Of a stretch of 64,000 bases of DNA, positions 44,166 to 54,454 are shown in pieces. The notes beneath the pieces were generated by a model, which was not told the DNA's origin, did no database searches, and worked only from the letters and a program-made list of their open reading frames with translations. This DNA is from Monoplex corrugatus (Eukaryota > Mollusca > Gastropoda > Littorinimorpha > Ranellidae). Location of the stretch: assembly GCA_030674185.1 (NCBI GenBank), contig JAPXFY010000015.1:29345185-29409184 (forward strand), in the 5' to 3' direction. The translations under genes and the position numbers were made by a program. The number at the start of each line of letters is the position of its first letter. Position 1 is the first letter of the stretch.

Positions 44166-44301
44166 TTAATTCTCCTTTCACAAGACAGGCCCAGCTGCGT
44201 CTCACTAAGGTTTTTCTCTCCGGAGACTCTGGTCTTCCCTTCAGCCCCTTGGCTGTTGGTTTAGGATGTTTTTCTTCCAAGGTCAGACCGGATTTGTTGC
44301 A

Positions 44302-44478
44302 CTAGGCACGATCCATTTACATCGGTCATATTTCTTGATTATATATTTTCCCATTCAGTCGATCATATACTTATATTTTCTCTTATGCTAGGCACAATCC
44401 ATTTACATCAGTCATATCTCTTGATTACGGTATATATTTTCCCATTCAGTCGATCATATGCTTATATTTTCTCTTATG
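44302..44478. repeat. Two-unit tandem duplication of about 86-91 bases
   Basis: The segment starting CTAGGCAC(G/A)ATCCATTTACA occurs at 44302 and 44388. The second unit has a few substitutions and a small insertion (CGGT). Confidence 0.9.
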
Positions 44479-44829
44479 CATTATTTAATACTACTTACTA
44501 GGGTACTTTACATTCAAAAAACTACTTTTAGCTAGTGCATCATAGTTTTAAGCCCTGGACCCTCTTCAGGATAAAACAATATTAATATGGCATGACCATT
44601 TTTCAAATTGCAAAATTCGTCTCACTTCCGCTCTGACATCATATTTACTCACAAACACATTATGTCATTTTAGTCAGTTTAGTCTTTTTCTCACACTGGA
44701 CGAAGCAGCAGGGAAGTTTCAGTCTTTTTCTCCTAATTTTAGTATTTGGTGTTTGTGTTTGTGATCTTACGCTTGACAAAGGCCAGTTGGCCGAAAATTT
44801 GCACCTATCTTGTCTGGTTGTGTTAAATA

Positions 44830-45945
44830 CACATTCTGAATCTTTTTTGTTTTTTTTCAGGTTCCCGTTTGCTTGAATGCGGGTAGTCACACTTGTTTTG
44901 GATGTCCGATAGATTCAGATGGTCGACAGAGGGACAGGTGTTTTTCCCTTTAATTTTAAAAAAGTTTTTCACACTTTCTTTTTTGGAGTTCGGGACGTCA
45001 GTTTGGAGCAAAATTCTCTCCACAGCTGTCATTTACTTGTTTTAAAAACATACCTTGACTTTGCTCAGAGTTTTTGATGAGACTGAACACTGTCCGCTGG
45101 TGAGTTTGGAAGACATGACGTTGAGCTCTCTTGTGGTCTTGTTTTATTTGTTTACATTCAGAAGTAAACCACCATGTTTTAGGCATGTGCAGTTTCTTTG
45201 ACGATGTGGGAATTGCTTTTTTGGCACAATTTAGGATGACATGTGTTAGAGTGTCTACCGGGTCATCACTTTGCAGGACTTTCTCTTCCTTTCAATCGCT
45301 TTGGATGGTCCTTGCGAATAAATCCCACTTAGCCTTGTGAAAATTCAAGTGTTTTGGTAAGGATTCATGTTTGACATTTGTATTTGTTAAGAGAACTGGA
45401 AAATGGTCACTTCCATGCAGATCACTGAGAACTCGCTACTCATAGTCCAAGACCAGTGAAGCATCACACATTGATAGATCGAAACAGGAAAGTGTACCAT
45501 TTGCAAGATGAATGTAAGTCAGAGATCCATCGTTTTGACAGCGTAAGTCTAATTTGGAGATGATGTTTTCCAGCAAGAAAACATGGGTTGAAGAATCTTC
45601 ACTACCCCAAAGCGGGGAATGGCCATTCAAATCGCCCAACAAGAAAAAAGGTTTTGGAAGTTTCTCAATCAGATCAACCAGTTCTTTTGTAGCAGCAACA
45701 GATGGAGATAGATACAGAGACTCTGAGCAAATGGTTATGGTTTTGTCTAGAGATACCCTAGCTGCTACTGCTTGCAAACTAGTGTTCAGATTAACAAAGC
45801 TAACACGGCAAAGTAGCTGGAGCTCCTCTAAATTGGAGTTGACAACTCTTATGTTCCAATGGACAATACTCTTCATTTTTAGTGGAACAACAGAAGGTAA
45901 ATTCTGCACGAAGACAGCCAAGTAACATGCGAAGAGATCACTCAT
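44830..45945 (-). pseudogene. Endonuclease and linker of the I-like LINE
   Basis: The frame 45945-45436 has MKSIVHWNIRVVNSNLEELQ (N-terminal EEP block), SLYLSPSVAATKELVDLIEK, and PKPFFLLGDLNGHSPLWGSE with the catalytic GDxN motif; then SCFDLSMCDASLVLDYE, an in-frame TAG at about 45435, and RVLSDLHGSDHFPVLL with the terminal SDH. The linker follows in other frames: KKAIPTSSKKLHMPKTWWF, TSECKQIKQDHKRAQRHVFQ (45186-44998) and SVDHLNLSDIQNKCDYPHSS (45032-44823). Block II with its Glu is not clear. The stop plus frameshifts make it non-functional. Confidence 0.82.
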
Positions 45946-47743
45946 GACACTGGCATTAGTCGTGGATCATTTCATGTGATTTTAACAAGTAAATTTAGAA
46001 TGAGACATACTGCTGCAAGGTGGTCCCATACAACAGACGTACTGATGATAAAAATGGGTGCACGTCACTGTTGAACTTACTTAAAACTGGCTAGTTGTCA
46101 TCAGCAAGACCTCAAAATAAGGGTGACAGCGTTTTAAATTGGATAACTGCCATTGACAAAACCTGTTTTAGATGCAATAAACCAGAATCAAAGAGACAGC
46201 TGTCAGAGGAGTATACTACTGCTTCTCCAAGGCCCATCACGTTCTAAGCAAGAAAATTTAAAGATGACAATATGTAACTATGATAAAACTATATATTGAC
46301 AGTGTATCACAATCGAATAGGACTAAACTTTTAATCAAAACTACTACAGCCATTAAACCTAAATAAATAAGCTTCTATTAGGTACCGGCAGGCAAAATCA
46401 GGATAAACATGAAGAACTTAGTCTTAATACTGCTCGTACAGAACTTTTTAATAGAAACAAAATGAAAAAAAGTAACGTTCTATCTCTTTTCTTTCCTGAG
46501 ATAATGATATTTTAAGATGACACCTTTAACGTAACAAGCAAAAACTCTGTGGAAAGCTGTTTTTGATTATGTGTATTAAAAAAAAACAACAACTAGAGAT
46601 TTCATTTTAAAATAACTGATTCTTTGTAATATAGGGTTACATGAAAACAGAAAAGCAGGACATTTGCTCAGTTACAAAGAGAGTTACAAGGGAGCAAAAA
46701 TAGCAAAATGCGTATTTTTCATAAGTTCAAATTAGCACAGCAGGGTATGTTTACAGGTTCATACCTTGGAGAAGATGTGCTTTAATTGCAACTTATGTTT
46801 GTACTTTAATACAACTGTCTATATAGACATAGTCTAATTTTTTTGAAGATGAACAATAGCCACGTTTGTTTGTTATAGAGATCAAAACTTCATGCAATTG
46901 CCAAAATCGCCTGTGACGGAGGCACCAAGTTGACATAGGAGTACAAACAACTGTAACTTTTGAACCAGTTGATGGATTCACTTCATATTTGGACACAATA
47001 TACAGAATGCTGTCTTCTTTTACATTATTTAGTTGCATTCAAATTGAAATAAGGTATGAGGTCAATACCTCACTAAAATATCCAAATTTCATCAACCCAA
47101 TGTGAAATAATGCTAGTCACATCATGACAGATGGCCATTATAAAAGCAAGAACATGAATTTTAAGCTTGCCTACTTTCTAGCACTATAAACTTATGTCCA
47201 CTCTGTATTGATAAAGTGTGTCAGTATTTATGCTATACTTATAAATGATTTCATACACAAATGTCAGGGTTCCAAAGGGACCAATGTTGAAAAAGGACTG
47301 TGCGATTTGTGTTGACACAACAGGCATAGAGTTGTACTATTACTAGACTAGAGTAATACTAATACATGTGGTACTAGTTTGCTTTCTTATTTAACAAAAC
47401 AGGGTAAAACCTGAATTTGGATCTAATTTCATCCAAGTTGGCCAAACTCCAGGTTCCTCTGCTGGTTGATGAAGGGACCAACTCTATGTCTGACGAAATG
47501 ATGTACTTTCTGTGGACTACATCATGTTCTTCTCACCTAAAAAGTGTATCTTCTTTTGTAGAGAATTTATGTCTTTGAGAAGACCAAAAGATTGAGGCAC
47601 AGAAGACAACACCGGATTTCCTGAAAGAATCTGTGAACATGAAAGTCCAGTCTCTTCAAGGAAAGGGCTAACACTCAGTTATCTCCACAGTCTGAGAAAG
47701 AAAAGCTGTTCTCTGAGATGGGTGTGTAGTCTTCAATTTTGTC
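45946..47743. other. AT-rich stretch, nothing recognised
   Basis: No transposon ends, protein similarity or RNA gene were found. It probably lies downstream of the candidate gene whose last exon is at 47744-47857. Confidence 0.5.
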
Positions 47744-47857
47744 TCAGTTTTGATGGAGATAGCGCAGTCTGGAAATTTCAGCAGATGGAAACAGTTGCTG
47801 GAGAAACTGTGCTGCCTCATCAATTGACTTGTTGCCCTGCTCCATTAGTAGCATCAC
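47744..47857 (-). CDS. Terminal coding exon of candidate host gene
   Basis: On the minus strand a strong acceptor CACTGTCTTCCTTTATGTCACCAG precedes 47857. The frame reads VMLLMEQGNKSIDEAAQFLQ, then QLFPSAEISRLRYLHQN and a TGA at 47744. The exon starts in phase 0, matching the phase-0 end of the exon at 48408-48547 when that is spliced at AAG|GTGAAC. The predicted helix-rich C-terminus matches no family I can name. A hAT-like MITE (48024-48258) lies in the preceding intron. Confidence 0.5.
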   Translation of the reverse strand: MMLLMEQGNKSIDEAAQFLQQLFPSAEISRLRYLHQN

Positions 47858-48023
47858 CTGGTGACATAAAGGAAGACAGTGACTTTTATTGTATGTGTAT
47901 AGATGGAGAGAGATCAAATTTGTACTGCACATGTCTTCACAAGTATTGGAAAAGAAATGACTGAATACAAGACTGACAGTCTTTTGCGTTCATGAGCTGC
48001 AAGTCCCACATGTTTTCATTAAC

Positions 48024-48258
48024 CAGGGCTTAAAACAGGAGGAGGAAAAAACCACTGAAACTAGGGGGGTCCGGGGGCAAATCAGGGCCATAATTTGCGC
48101 GCCGTTGCTATGAACGCTTGCAAGCCAATCACAGATGCCTTGCTCTTTTCGTTGTTGGTTGTTGTTTTTTTATTTGTTTTTTTATTTTTTATTATTTTTT
48201 TCATTTGACAAACCGAAATCGCCAAATTCCGCCCAGACGCGGAACGTTTTAAGCCCTG
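48024..48258. mobile_element. hAT-like MITE in an intron (TSD ATTAAC)
   Basis: It starts CAGGGCTTAAAACAGG and ends GTTTTAAGCCCTG, flanked by ATTAAC at 48018-48023 and 48259-48264. At 235 bp it is a shorter relative of the element at 19994-20455, sharing the CACTGAAACTAGGGGG block and the CCGCCCAGACGCGGAACG right end. Confidence 0.88.
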
Positions 48259-48407
48259 ATTAACGGCTTGTAACAGCCAAGTAGGAAGTCATATCGCTTT
48301 TGGACTTTGGGATCAGAAATAAAGTATATGTCTTCTACATGATTTGATCTCCTGCATGCCTACACACGAAGGTGGTCAGGCACTAACAGGTCTGCGGTTA
48401 AGTTCAC

Positions 48408-48547
48408 CTTGGAGATTGGAAATATCTCCACCTTTCCGTATTTACCCATCAGACCCAGACAGGATCCAAACCGTAGATACTCCCGTAAAGTTTTGATGCT
48501 CTGACTATCTGGTACTTGATTACCATACCCATCATATGCAATCAATG
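48408..48547 (-). CDS. Internal coding exon of candidate host gene
   Basis: The acceptor TTTATTTATTTAAG precedes 48547. After two bases of a split codon the frame reads LIAYDGYGNQVPDSQSIKTL, REYLRFGSCLGLMGKYGKVE and IFPISK, reaching a donor AAG|GTGAAC at 48408. Without splicing the frame would continue 15 more codons to a TAG at 48360, an alternative terminal-exon model. The residue composition looks like genuine conserved protein, and there is no repeat similarity. The exon needs one base carried in from upstream. How it connects to the 49031-49055 exon (which carries out two bases) is unresolved; a further small exon between 48700 and 48990 is likely. Confidence 0.5.
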
Positions 48548-49030
48548 CTTAAATAAATAAATGTTTCAGTAAATGTAATAGGATAGAAAGGGGAGATAAG
48601 ATAGCTGAACGTTTTTAACCTATTGATACTACAGATAAAAATTTGATGAAAATCAACCATAAACAGCCAAGATCTCTCTCCTGACAGTAAAACATAGTCT
48701 TTACCTGCACATACTTCTGCTCAGTCTTCTTGATATGATACACTGTCCCATTTTGAATGATGATACATTGTCCCATTTTGAATAAAAAAAAAAAAATGGA
48801 GATATTTGCAAATTCCCGTATGTGCACTTGTCATAATTTTACTTTTTGCAATCCACACTATATTCCCCCACTTCCTCATTTTATTTAATACCCTGCCTAA
48901 CCCTCTGCCCTTCTGGAAACATCATACTACATTTATTTAGTTTACAAACCTGCAGAAGCAAAGTGTTGTCTAGTGTCAACTGTGGGAGATTCAGACAACG
49001 GCCTTTTCCACTTGCCAGAAAAAAACTTAC

Positions 49031-49055
49031 TTCAGTTTGAGGAACTGATCATTTT
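49031..49055 (-). CDS. Candidate 25-base microexon of host gene
   Basis: The minus strand shows TTTTGTCTCGTTTATTGCAG, then 25 bases, then a consensus donor GTAAGTTT. With the one base carried from the exon at 51561-51621 it encodes E-NDQFLKL plus two leftover bases, so the phases of these two exons agree. Splice sites are strong on both sides, but the exon is too short to confirm by coding content. Confidence 0.42.
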
Positions 49056-49599
49056 CTGCAATAAACGAGACAAAACACTACTCTGATTTATACTTCAGTC
49101 TGATGCACACACAAACACCAACACCCACAAACACACACGCACCTCTCAAATTATGTACAAGTCACAAACAATTTATGTCAGAGTGGCACAATTCATTAAA
49201 ATACCAACAAACATAGCACATACACATATACGGTACCTAATACTGAAGTGCACACACAACACACACACACAAACATACACACATTCACTCACACACACAA
49301 ACACACACATGCGTATACACATGTAATACACACACTATATCCAACAACACTTGCATTCTTGATCTACAGAAATAGTAGGTTTTATTATACATAATCATGT
49401 TTACTTTGTAAACAATCATTCATAAAAAAAAATTCAGATTCTAAGGTATCTTATATATTATCATGTTTACTTTACAATCATTCATAAAAAAAAAATTCAG
49501 ATTCCAAGACCTTTTATATAAATTTTTAAAGAAATTAATCATCACTGATCTTATACTGATCTATATAACCATGTTTGATCTGTAAACATTCATAAAAAA

Positions 49600-50547
49600 G
49601 GGATGATGTCTTTGAGCCCCCGTCTCATTGGGCCCCCGTCTCTTTGGGTCCCCGTGTCTTTGAGCCCCCGTCTCTTTGGGTCCCCGTCTCTTTGAGCCCC
49701 CGTCTCTTTGGGCCCCCGTCTCATTGGGCCCCCGTCTCTTTGGGTCCCTGTCTCATTGTGCCCCCAAGTCTATATATGACCTTTTGGGCCTCCGTTACAA
49801 GGCCGAAAATGTCACACCGGGCCGGTCCAAAATGTATTGATGTATATGCCCGACCAGTGGTCAGTTAGGTCTATTTCACAGTTTGACAGCTAAATAGGCC
49901 AAAATGATCAATGCATACATACATACATACATACATATACACATACATACATTTACATTCATACATACTGACAGACTGACGGGCTCGTTTCAAGCTCACA
50001 CGCAAAACGCACATTGTTTATGGAGTTTTACCTATACTCAAAACTCTAACTATATGGTAGCTGGAATGCACAAATGTGGTCATTTTGAATTGGTGCGACA
50101 TTTTGGGTCGATCGACATTTTGGGCCTCTACTAAACATAATAAGTTTTAATAAAATTGCCTAGCAGTTTTCTCTGGGTGCTATTCCACAATTTTTAATCA
50201 ATCAAACACACACACACACACACACACATTTGCAGCAGCAGGGAACATAATTATCTTGTTTATTATGCTGGGGGCCCAATGACACGTTTTCTTATTACTA
50301 CAGAAAAGTGTGGGGGCCCAATGAGACGGGGCCCAATGAGACGGGGACCCAATGATACGGGGACCCAATGATACGGGGGCTCAAAGAGATGGGGGCTCAA
50401 AGAGATAGGGGCTCAAAGGACGGGGCCCAAAGAGACGGGGGCCCAATGACACGTTTTCTTATTACTACAGAAAAGTGTGGGGGCCCAATGAGACGGGGGC
50501 CCAATGAGACGGGGACCCAATGAGACGGGGGCCCAAAGGGCAAACCC
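49600..50547. mobile_element. Foldback-like element with arms of 16-bp repeats
   Basis: The left arm (49612-49765) has nearly ten tandem copies of a 16-bp unit close to TTTGGGCCCCCGTCTC. The right arm (50270-50540) has the same unit in inverted orientation. CATAAAAAA lies on both sides (49591-49599 and 50548-50556), where an uninterrupted minisatellite unit has it once, suggesting a 9-bp target duplication. The end sequences GGGATGATGTCTTTGAGCCC and, inverted, GGGGTTTGCCCTTTGGGCCC are similar. The centre has CATA repeats and no coding. Tandem-repeat arms resemble FB/Galileo-type elements, and a 9-bp duplication is typical of Mutator-like elements; superfamily assignment is inference. Confidence 0.7.
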
Positions 50548-50637
50548 CATAAAAAAAATTCAGATTCCAGGACTTTTTGTATAATTTTTTGAAGAAATTA
50601 TTCATCACTGATCTTAAACAGATCTACATAATCATGT

Positions 50638-50967
50638 TCTTCTTCTTCTTCTTCAGTGTTGAGGGCCCACAATCAAACTTGATTATTCTGGCGCAGATAC
50701 ATCTGGGCAGTAGACGTGTCTTTAGAGTTCAGTTTTAATCATGATGATGGTGGGGTGGGGGTGGGGGTGGGGGGAACGAGGGTGATGGGCTGAGGAGGCA
50801 GGAGGGGGAAGAGGGGGAAGGGGGGATGAAGAGGGGTGGGGTGGGTGAAGAGGGCAGCAGGGGGGTGGGGCAGGGGCTCTGAGGGGAAGGGGGGCGGGGG
50901 GTCGGTCTAGTCTGGGGTTTTGGAGGCCCTTGACACGAATGTGTCAAGTGTTGTGGCCTCAACTGTT
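50638..50967 (-). mobile_element. LINE 3' end, severely 5'-truncated (copy a)
   Basis: On the minus strand it begins in ORF2's C-terminus (TVEATTLDTFVSRASKTPD, then stop). It continues with a G/C-rich 3' region and ends CTGCGCCAGAATAATCAAG, TGGGCCCTCAACACTGAAG plus (GAA)n. Copy b at 51140-51480 shares the coding end and tail pattern. Confidence 0.65.
50740..50905 (+). repeat. G-rich purine tract
   Basis: About 165 bases, mostly runs of three to seven G separated by A or T on the plus strand, with many G-quadruplex-capable groups. It sits in the LINE 3' region. Confidence 0.85.
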
Positions 50968-51139
50968 TGATTTGTAAACATTCATAAAAATAATTCAGAT
51001 TCTAACTTTTTTTTTTATAACTTTTAAAGGAAATTATTCATCGCTGAGAGTCAATATTTATGGAAAAGACGAACTGAAGTTGCCTGGCTTTCTCTCTTCT
51101 GAGAAAACGTGCGGTTTGTGATTCCTTCCTTCCTTTCCT

Positions 51140-51480
51140 TTGGTGCCCACGATCTTGAGGATGATCATTCCGGCACATAAAGGGGGGGGGGGGGGGGTGT
51201 TGTAGACACAGTCCATTCGTAAGCTCCGATCATTTCACTATTCTCATTGTCCGTAGCCATTGCTGAAATCCGTTACCGAAAGGGCCACGTGGTGTCCAGA
51301 AACTCACTGTTGGGCAGAGACTCGCGACACAAAAGCATCGACTGTTGCTGCCTCTACTGTTTTGTTGGGAAGATGGTTCCAGTCCCCAACAGTCCTGGGT
51401 AGAAATGAGCCACCTCTGTACTGAGTTCTGGTGTTGATGTTGATTGAAATGATTGTTGCCAGTTCTGATCAAATAGCTTA
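51140..51480 (-). mobile_element. LINE 3' end, severely 5'-truncated (copy b)
   Basis: Minus frame-broken coding reads SFLPRTVGDWNHLPNKTVEA, then ATVDAFVSRVSAQQ and a stop, the usual C-terminus of a CR1-like ORF2 (PRTxxDWNxLP). It ends with GATCATCCTCAAGATCGTGG and a GGAA-rich tail. A poly-G run of about 17 at 51182-51198 lies in the 3' region. Confidence 0.7.
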
Positions 51481-51560
51481 AAATCTATTCATCTAATCCC
51501 ACAGCAGAGTAAAACTTACTCATAAGATGAAAAAATGTGATTTAATTCATCCATACTTAC

Positions 51561-51621
51561 CGATATGTACTCGAATTTCTTCAAAAACTGACGGCACAGA
51601 ATCGAAAGTACTCGACGCCAT
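51561..51621 (-). CDS. First coding exon of candidate host gene
   Basis: The minus ATG at 51621 has the context CCAAGATGGCG. It opens MASSTFDSVPSVFEEIRVHI and one extra base before a consensus donor G|GTAAGTATGG at 51561. There is no repeat similarity and the surroundings are moderately CpG-rich, as expected near a promoter. The exon ends in phase 1 and joins in frame to the 25-base exon at 49031-49055. The first intron would be about 2.5 kb and full of repeats. The gene is unidentified. Confidence 0.55.
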
Positions 51622-53290
51622 CTTGGTTTGAGATCGGCAAACGATGGAAGTCGGTACTCATTCAAACCAAAGAGAATACTGCTATTCCTTTTTGTTCAAA
51701 CTGACAAAAGTCCATTCGCGACAGCGTATGAATGTGACTGTAACCATGCGCACACGAAAGAGTACACATTGTTTTATGTTTTCACCTGAAGATGGCATAT
51801 TTTCAAGATTCGTGTTCGTCAGAATTCAAACTTTTAGAACACCGTGCGTACAAAAGGGGTAATATCTTGCAAATGGTTAATCAAATCAGACTGACTGTTA
51901 GATATTCGATTTCCTTCATGGTCTGACCGACAATCTGATACTACATTAGGCCTATATAGCTATGCAATGCGAGTGTCGCGCCTTGGACTTTCAGTCGAAA
52001 AAGCGAGTGTCAGTTTGGGGCTTCACTCGGCCTCTACCAAATAGCGGCACAAACAGCGATCACACACACGGCCGGTATTTTGTCATCGTCCATTCACCAC
52101 ACACATTCAGTAATAACAAGAATACACTCGATTGAAAGAAGAGAAATGAATCTTTAATTATCTCATAATGGTTTAAAGTAGCGATGAGACAGCTGAATAT
52201 GCGTTTGATAAAAAACACTAAAATCGTCAATTTTTTATAATGATGTCAGCAAAATTACGTGCCTGCCGGTACCTACTTCTATGCGCTAAAGTTGCACTTT
52301 ACAGAAAATATTATACACAAAATCAGAACTCAAACAAAAATCAATAATAAACACATGACATGAAACAAAACAAAAGTAGGAATACAACAGCATCTTACGT
52401 ATGATTGGCGAAATCCACTCGCCCGGTCGCCCGAAGCGAGTAAAAAACCTGTCGGGCGAGTCAAAAATCAAAAACTACTAGTCCGCTGGGCGAGTGACAA
52501 TTCTGAGCCCTGCAGTTATAATTTATTTCGATTTTTCAAACTTTCCGATCTGCCGATTGATTTCATTGATCTGAAATGATCCAGTCTGCCCTGTCAACGT
52601 TCGCGCGAAAACGCGGCTATCTAGGGAAAGACAACTCCTGCTTCTCGTAGGCCTGTCAGTGAAAGGAGTCGATACGATACAATTCAGTGTTTACAGACCT
52701 TTTGCCCAATCCGTTACTTTTGGTCGAAAGGTTAGAAGCTTCAAATTAAGTACGGAAACCAGACAAAATAATACACCATATGTCTTAACGAGATCAAGGG
52801 ATAGGGAGGGGAAGAGAATGTGTATGCTATTAGCAAGGAAATTTGAGAGCCAAGAGCAAACTTGACGCATCACTTGATTAGATGATACGTCAGATAAATT
52901 AAAGGCACAGATACTTGATTTTTTTTTTTCGCATTATCTTCACTTGTCTCTCAGGACATACATTTCAGTTAGAATGGATTAAATATTTTCAAAGTGTTTT
53001 CACTGCACACTGAACTGCTGAAGTAAAAACAAAACAAAAAAACACAAACAATACGCCCCACTACCCCCCCCCCCCCATACACACACACACAAAAGAGACA
53101 TAAGCATACAACAACAAAAATGGTCTCATACTCTCTTTCTCTCCCTTACACACTCACACTTTAAAAGTAAGTGATTAAAATTATGAAAGGGGAAAATACT
53201 GCAGGATGACGTAGTAATTTGAAAAACGACCAGTTGGACTAAAATACACTTTGGCTACGTAAGCAAAAATATAATGATTATAAAGAGACA
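51622..53290. other. Putative promoter side, then unassigned DNA with one hAT-like end
   Basis: Sequence just right of 51621 would hold the promoter of the minus-strand gene. At 52395-52512 the sequence ends GACAATTCTGAGCCCTG, the complement of a CAGGGCTC terminus; with its GGGCGAGT-rich interior it looks like one end of a hAT-like element whose other end is not found. Poly-C runs and CA repeats occur near 53060. Confidence 0.45.
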
Positions 53291-53299
53291 CTGAACTAT

Positions 53300-53626
53300 A
53301 GAATTCTCTCAAACTTACACAGAGAACCCATGTAAACTTTGAGATCAGTCATCTGCCTTTTACATCTTCATGTTATCGCTTCATCACTTGATGATCACTT
53401 GATCTCCCACTGTTCACACCCCCCCCCCCCCCCCCCGATGAGTTTGCAGTGAAAATTTTACCCTTGTCATAACGATGGCTTATTCTTGTGAATATTTTTG
53501 GTCATCATCATAAAGAGAATTTTACTATTTTTCGGGGCAACATGCTGGACTAGTGAAAATATCTGCGGGCTAGTAGATCTTAAAATCCACCACTAGTCTG
53601 GCTGGATAGAAGAAAATGTTAATCTT
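53300..53626. repeat. Left arm of an imperfect inverted repeat
   Basis: It matches the reverse complement of 54421-54735 through ordered landmarks: CATGTAAACTTTGAGATCA, a C-rich stretch, AGAGAATTTTACTATTTTTC, GGGGCAACATG, ACTAGTGAAAATATCTGC and CTAGTAGATCTTAAAATCCA. The inner end CCAGGCTTG is similar to CAGG-type transposon ends. Confidence 0.85.
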
Positions 53627-54269
53627 CTCCAGGCTTGTTATGTACATGTAAAGTATGAGAACATTCTTCCACATGAATGCATGCCTCACTGCCTGATACA
53701 GCCATACACAAACATAGTCACAGGTATATGATATACACATGCAGACAAACATAGATACACAGGGACTGGCAATTTACAGCTTCACAGTGGTACACATTCA
53801 TGAGCACATACACATGCAGACGGACAAACATCTAAGCAAGGACTGGCAAATGTACAGAAACTGATGCAGGCTCAAAACAACATTTTTACACATCAATGAA
53901 ACATGTATGCAAACAGCATTACCTAACACAACCAATTATACCAATATGATACAGACAACTGGATGAGAAAAAGAAAGGAAAAAGGTGTGAAATGTACTTA
54001 ACTATAATAGCTTGATATATCATGTAAATTTATCAAAGGAAAGAGTTCAGTCAACTGTAACAGCATGTGTCTTCTCTGCATAATTTGGAAATAGAACTAC
54101 TCTATTTGCTCTGTTCCCACTTTATCATGTCTTCATGACCAGGATGTTTTATGTCCAATGTGCACTCCTTTACATGTATATATAACATGTATACATTCAC
54201 ATGCACATACACATGTGTATGTTGGAATACAATTATTCATATTAGATGGAAAAAACAAAACTGCAACAA

Positions 54270-54454
54270 TTTCAGCATTAAGAAAGGTATCCACCTCATT
54301 TCATCTTCACAAAGCAGGTTGTGAAAGAGCAGATACTGAAGACATGGGAATAAAAATTGGAGGTCAAAACATCACAAATCAACAATATGCTGACGATACT
54401 GCACAGATGTTGGACAATACAGGCCTGGAAAAGATTACAATTTTCTACTACTAG
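54270..54454 (+). pseudogene. Short LINE reverse transcriptase fragment
   Basis: The plus frame reads TEDMGIKIGGQNITNQQYAD, then DTAQMLDNTGLEKI. GIKIGGxxxxNxxYADDTA is the catalytic block of RTE-like and related RTs, with YADD intact. No other RT blocks flank it, so only about 60 codons survive. It lies in the spacer between the inverted-repeat arms. Confidence 0.65.

Larger units (their letters stand above)
41406..45945 (-). mobile_element. I-like LINE with RNase H, split by a piggyBac-like element
   Basis: In minus order: endonuclease (45945-45400), linker (45400-44830), an intervening region, RT (43080-42147), and RNase H plus the C-terminal domain (42100-41406). An RNase H domain after the RT points to the I group. 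The copy is interrupted by the piggyBac-like element at 43131-44165 and perhaps by another insertion between 44280 and 44830. Multiple frameshifts and stops are present. Confidence 0.8.
49390..51060. repeat. Minisatellite of about 70-120-base units, interrupted twice
   Basis: Units share CATGTTTxxTxTxTAAACA, then TTCATAAAAAAAATTCAGAT and a variable TTATATAATTTTTxAAGAAA part. Units start near 49395, 49462, 49571, 50632 and 50967. The third is split by the foldback-like element (49600-50547), and another by a LINE 3' end (50638-50967). The array is in intron 1 of the candidate host gene. Confidence 0.8.

Noticed and set aside
49644..49868. A Pro/Trp-rich repetitive peptide and a spaced-repeat look that could suggest a repeat protein or CRISPR array
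   Set aside because: The 16-bp units are contiguous without unique spacers, have an inverted partner at 50270-50540 and sit in a eukaryotic intron; they are arms of a foldback-like element.
50735..50962. Pro-rich 75-residue frame on the minus strand
   Set aside because: Translation of the C-rich strand of a simple G/C tract.
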